From contig SCRT01000002.1 of NCBI GenBank assembly GCA_004298465.1, forward strand, positions 62,001 to 126,000: 64,000 bases of DNA, read 5' to 3'. This stretch comes from Nevskiaceae bacterium (lineage in GTDB: Bacteria > Pseudomonadota > Gammaproteobacteria > Nevskiales > Nevskiaceae). The notes under the pieces are model-generated. The model saw only the letters and a program-made list of their open reading frames with translations, did not search any database and was not told the origin of the DNA. Made by a program: the position numbers and the translations under genes. Positions 63,572 to 64,000 of the stretch are shown here, piece by piece. Within the stretch, counting starts at the first letter, position 1. Every line of letters starts with the position of its first letter.

Positions 63572-64000
63572 TCAATCCGCCATCGCGAGTTCGATGGCCT
63601 TGAGCGACGTGCCCGTGCTCCAGCCGCCATCCACGAGCAGCGTCTGGCCCGTAATGTAGGACGCGTCATCGCTGACCAGAAAATGGATGGCGGCGGCAAG
63701 TTCTTCCGGTTTGCCAAGTCGACCCAGCAGAGCGAATACCGCGGTATTTTTCGCCACCATGTCGGGCGCCTCAGCCATCGCCAACGGCGTTTCGATGATG
63801 CCGGGGCAGATGCAGTTCACGCGGATTCCCTGCGGCCCGTATTCCACCGCAGCGGTTTGCGTGAGCGCGATGATGGCGCCCTTGGTGGCGGAATATTCAC
63901 CCCAGCGGACGAAGCCGCGCACGGCGGTGATGGAAGAGATGTTGACGATCGCGCCGCCCGCGGGCATGCGCGCCGCCGCTTCCTTGATGCCGATCTCGGT
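63572..64000 (-). CDS. Short-chain dehydrogenase, 3' part
   Basis: The last 142 codons are present and the gene continues past the right edge. AIVNISSITAVRGFVRWGEYSATKGAIIALT holds the catalytic Ser, Tyr and Lys, and YITGQTLLVDGGWS is the classical SDR C-terminal motif. The reading frame remains open to the edge. It is a glucose/ribitol or 3-oxoacyl-ACP-reductase-like classical SDR; substrate unknown. Confidence 0.9.
   Translation of the reverse strand, partial: TEIGIKEAAARMPAGGAIVNISSITAVRGFVRWGEYSATKGAIIALTQTAAVEYGPQGIRVNCICPGIIETPLAMAEAPDMVAKNTAVFALLGRLGKPEELAAAIHFLVSDDASYITGQTLLVDGGWSTGTSLKAIELAMAD

Noticed and set aside
1..64000. CRISPR arrays, tRNA or rRNA genes, transposases or integrases
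   Set aside because: No regularly spaced direct repeats, cloverleaf sequences or transposase/integrase motifs were seen on either strand, so the steroid island shows no visible mobility gene.

Overview
The window is GC-rich, densely packed chromosomal DNA. Its housekeeping genes (rimO, mnmG, prlC, tolC, hldE, waaF, ilvE) are of gammaproteobacterial type and include LPS heptose synthesis, so the host is Gram-negative. The large steroid-catabolism content, REP-like hairpins and intergenic elements fit a member of the Nevskiales, Steroidobacterales or Xanthomonadales neighbourhood, but this taxonomic guess is inference only.

Region 1 (1-36 kb) is a steroid degradation island interrupted by rimO. 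At the left edge is an Ltp2-type thiolase/aldolase with its DUF35 partner. A leftward operon (11750 to 2815) carries ipdF, a MaoC hydratase, a thiolase, a YCF48/RND membrane module and a tandem type III CoA-transferase. A TetR gene and a fused two-domain acyl-CoA dehydrogenase run leftward, divergent from a membrane desaturase/hydroxylase. The region between them holds a readable promoter and two matching palindromes. A second leftward operon (27910 to 17138) runs extradiol dioxygenase (hsaC-like), ipdA, ipdB, DUF35, Ltp thiolase, ipdC, echA20, two acyl-CoA dehydrogenases, fadA6 and an SDR, mostly with 4-nt ATGA overlaps. Divergent from it is a rightward set (flavoprotein dehydrogenase, two SDRs, methyltransferase). 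It meets a leftward ksi-kstD pair, and a LuxR-type regulator closes the island. Together these genes supply Delta5-Delta4 isomerisation, Delta1-dehydrogenation, meta-cleavage of the aromatised A ring, and opening and beta-oxidation of rings C and D. KshAB, HsaAB, HsaD and the HIP-CoA ligase are not in the window.

Region 2 (36-49.5 kb) holds cell-envelope and core genes: an OafA-like acyltransferase, mnmG (with a diverged duplicate of its 5' end just upstream), a lipoprotein esterase, prlC, tolC, and a waaF-ilvE-hldE operon. A REP-like triplet lies between tolC and hldE.

Region 3 (49.5-64 kb) has an AraC regulator facing a seven-gene leftward operon: DUF1302, DUF1329, YCF48, an RND permease, then E1alpha, E1beta and E2 of a branched-chain 2-oxoacid dehydrogenase. 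Upstream are a GST/FAD-linked oxidase pair and the 3' part of an SDR. The YCF48-RND pair here repeats the one in region 1, suggesting two paralogous envelope systems for hydrophobic substrates.
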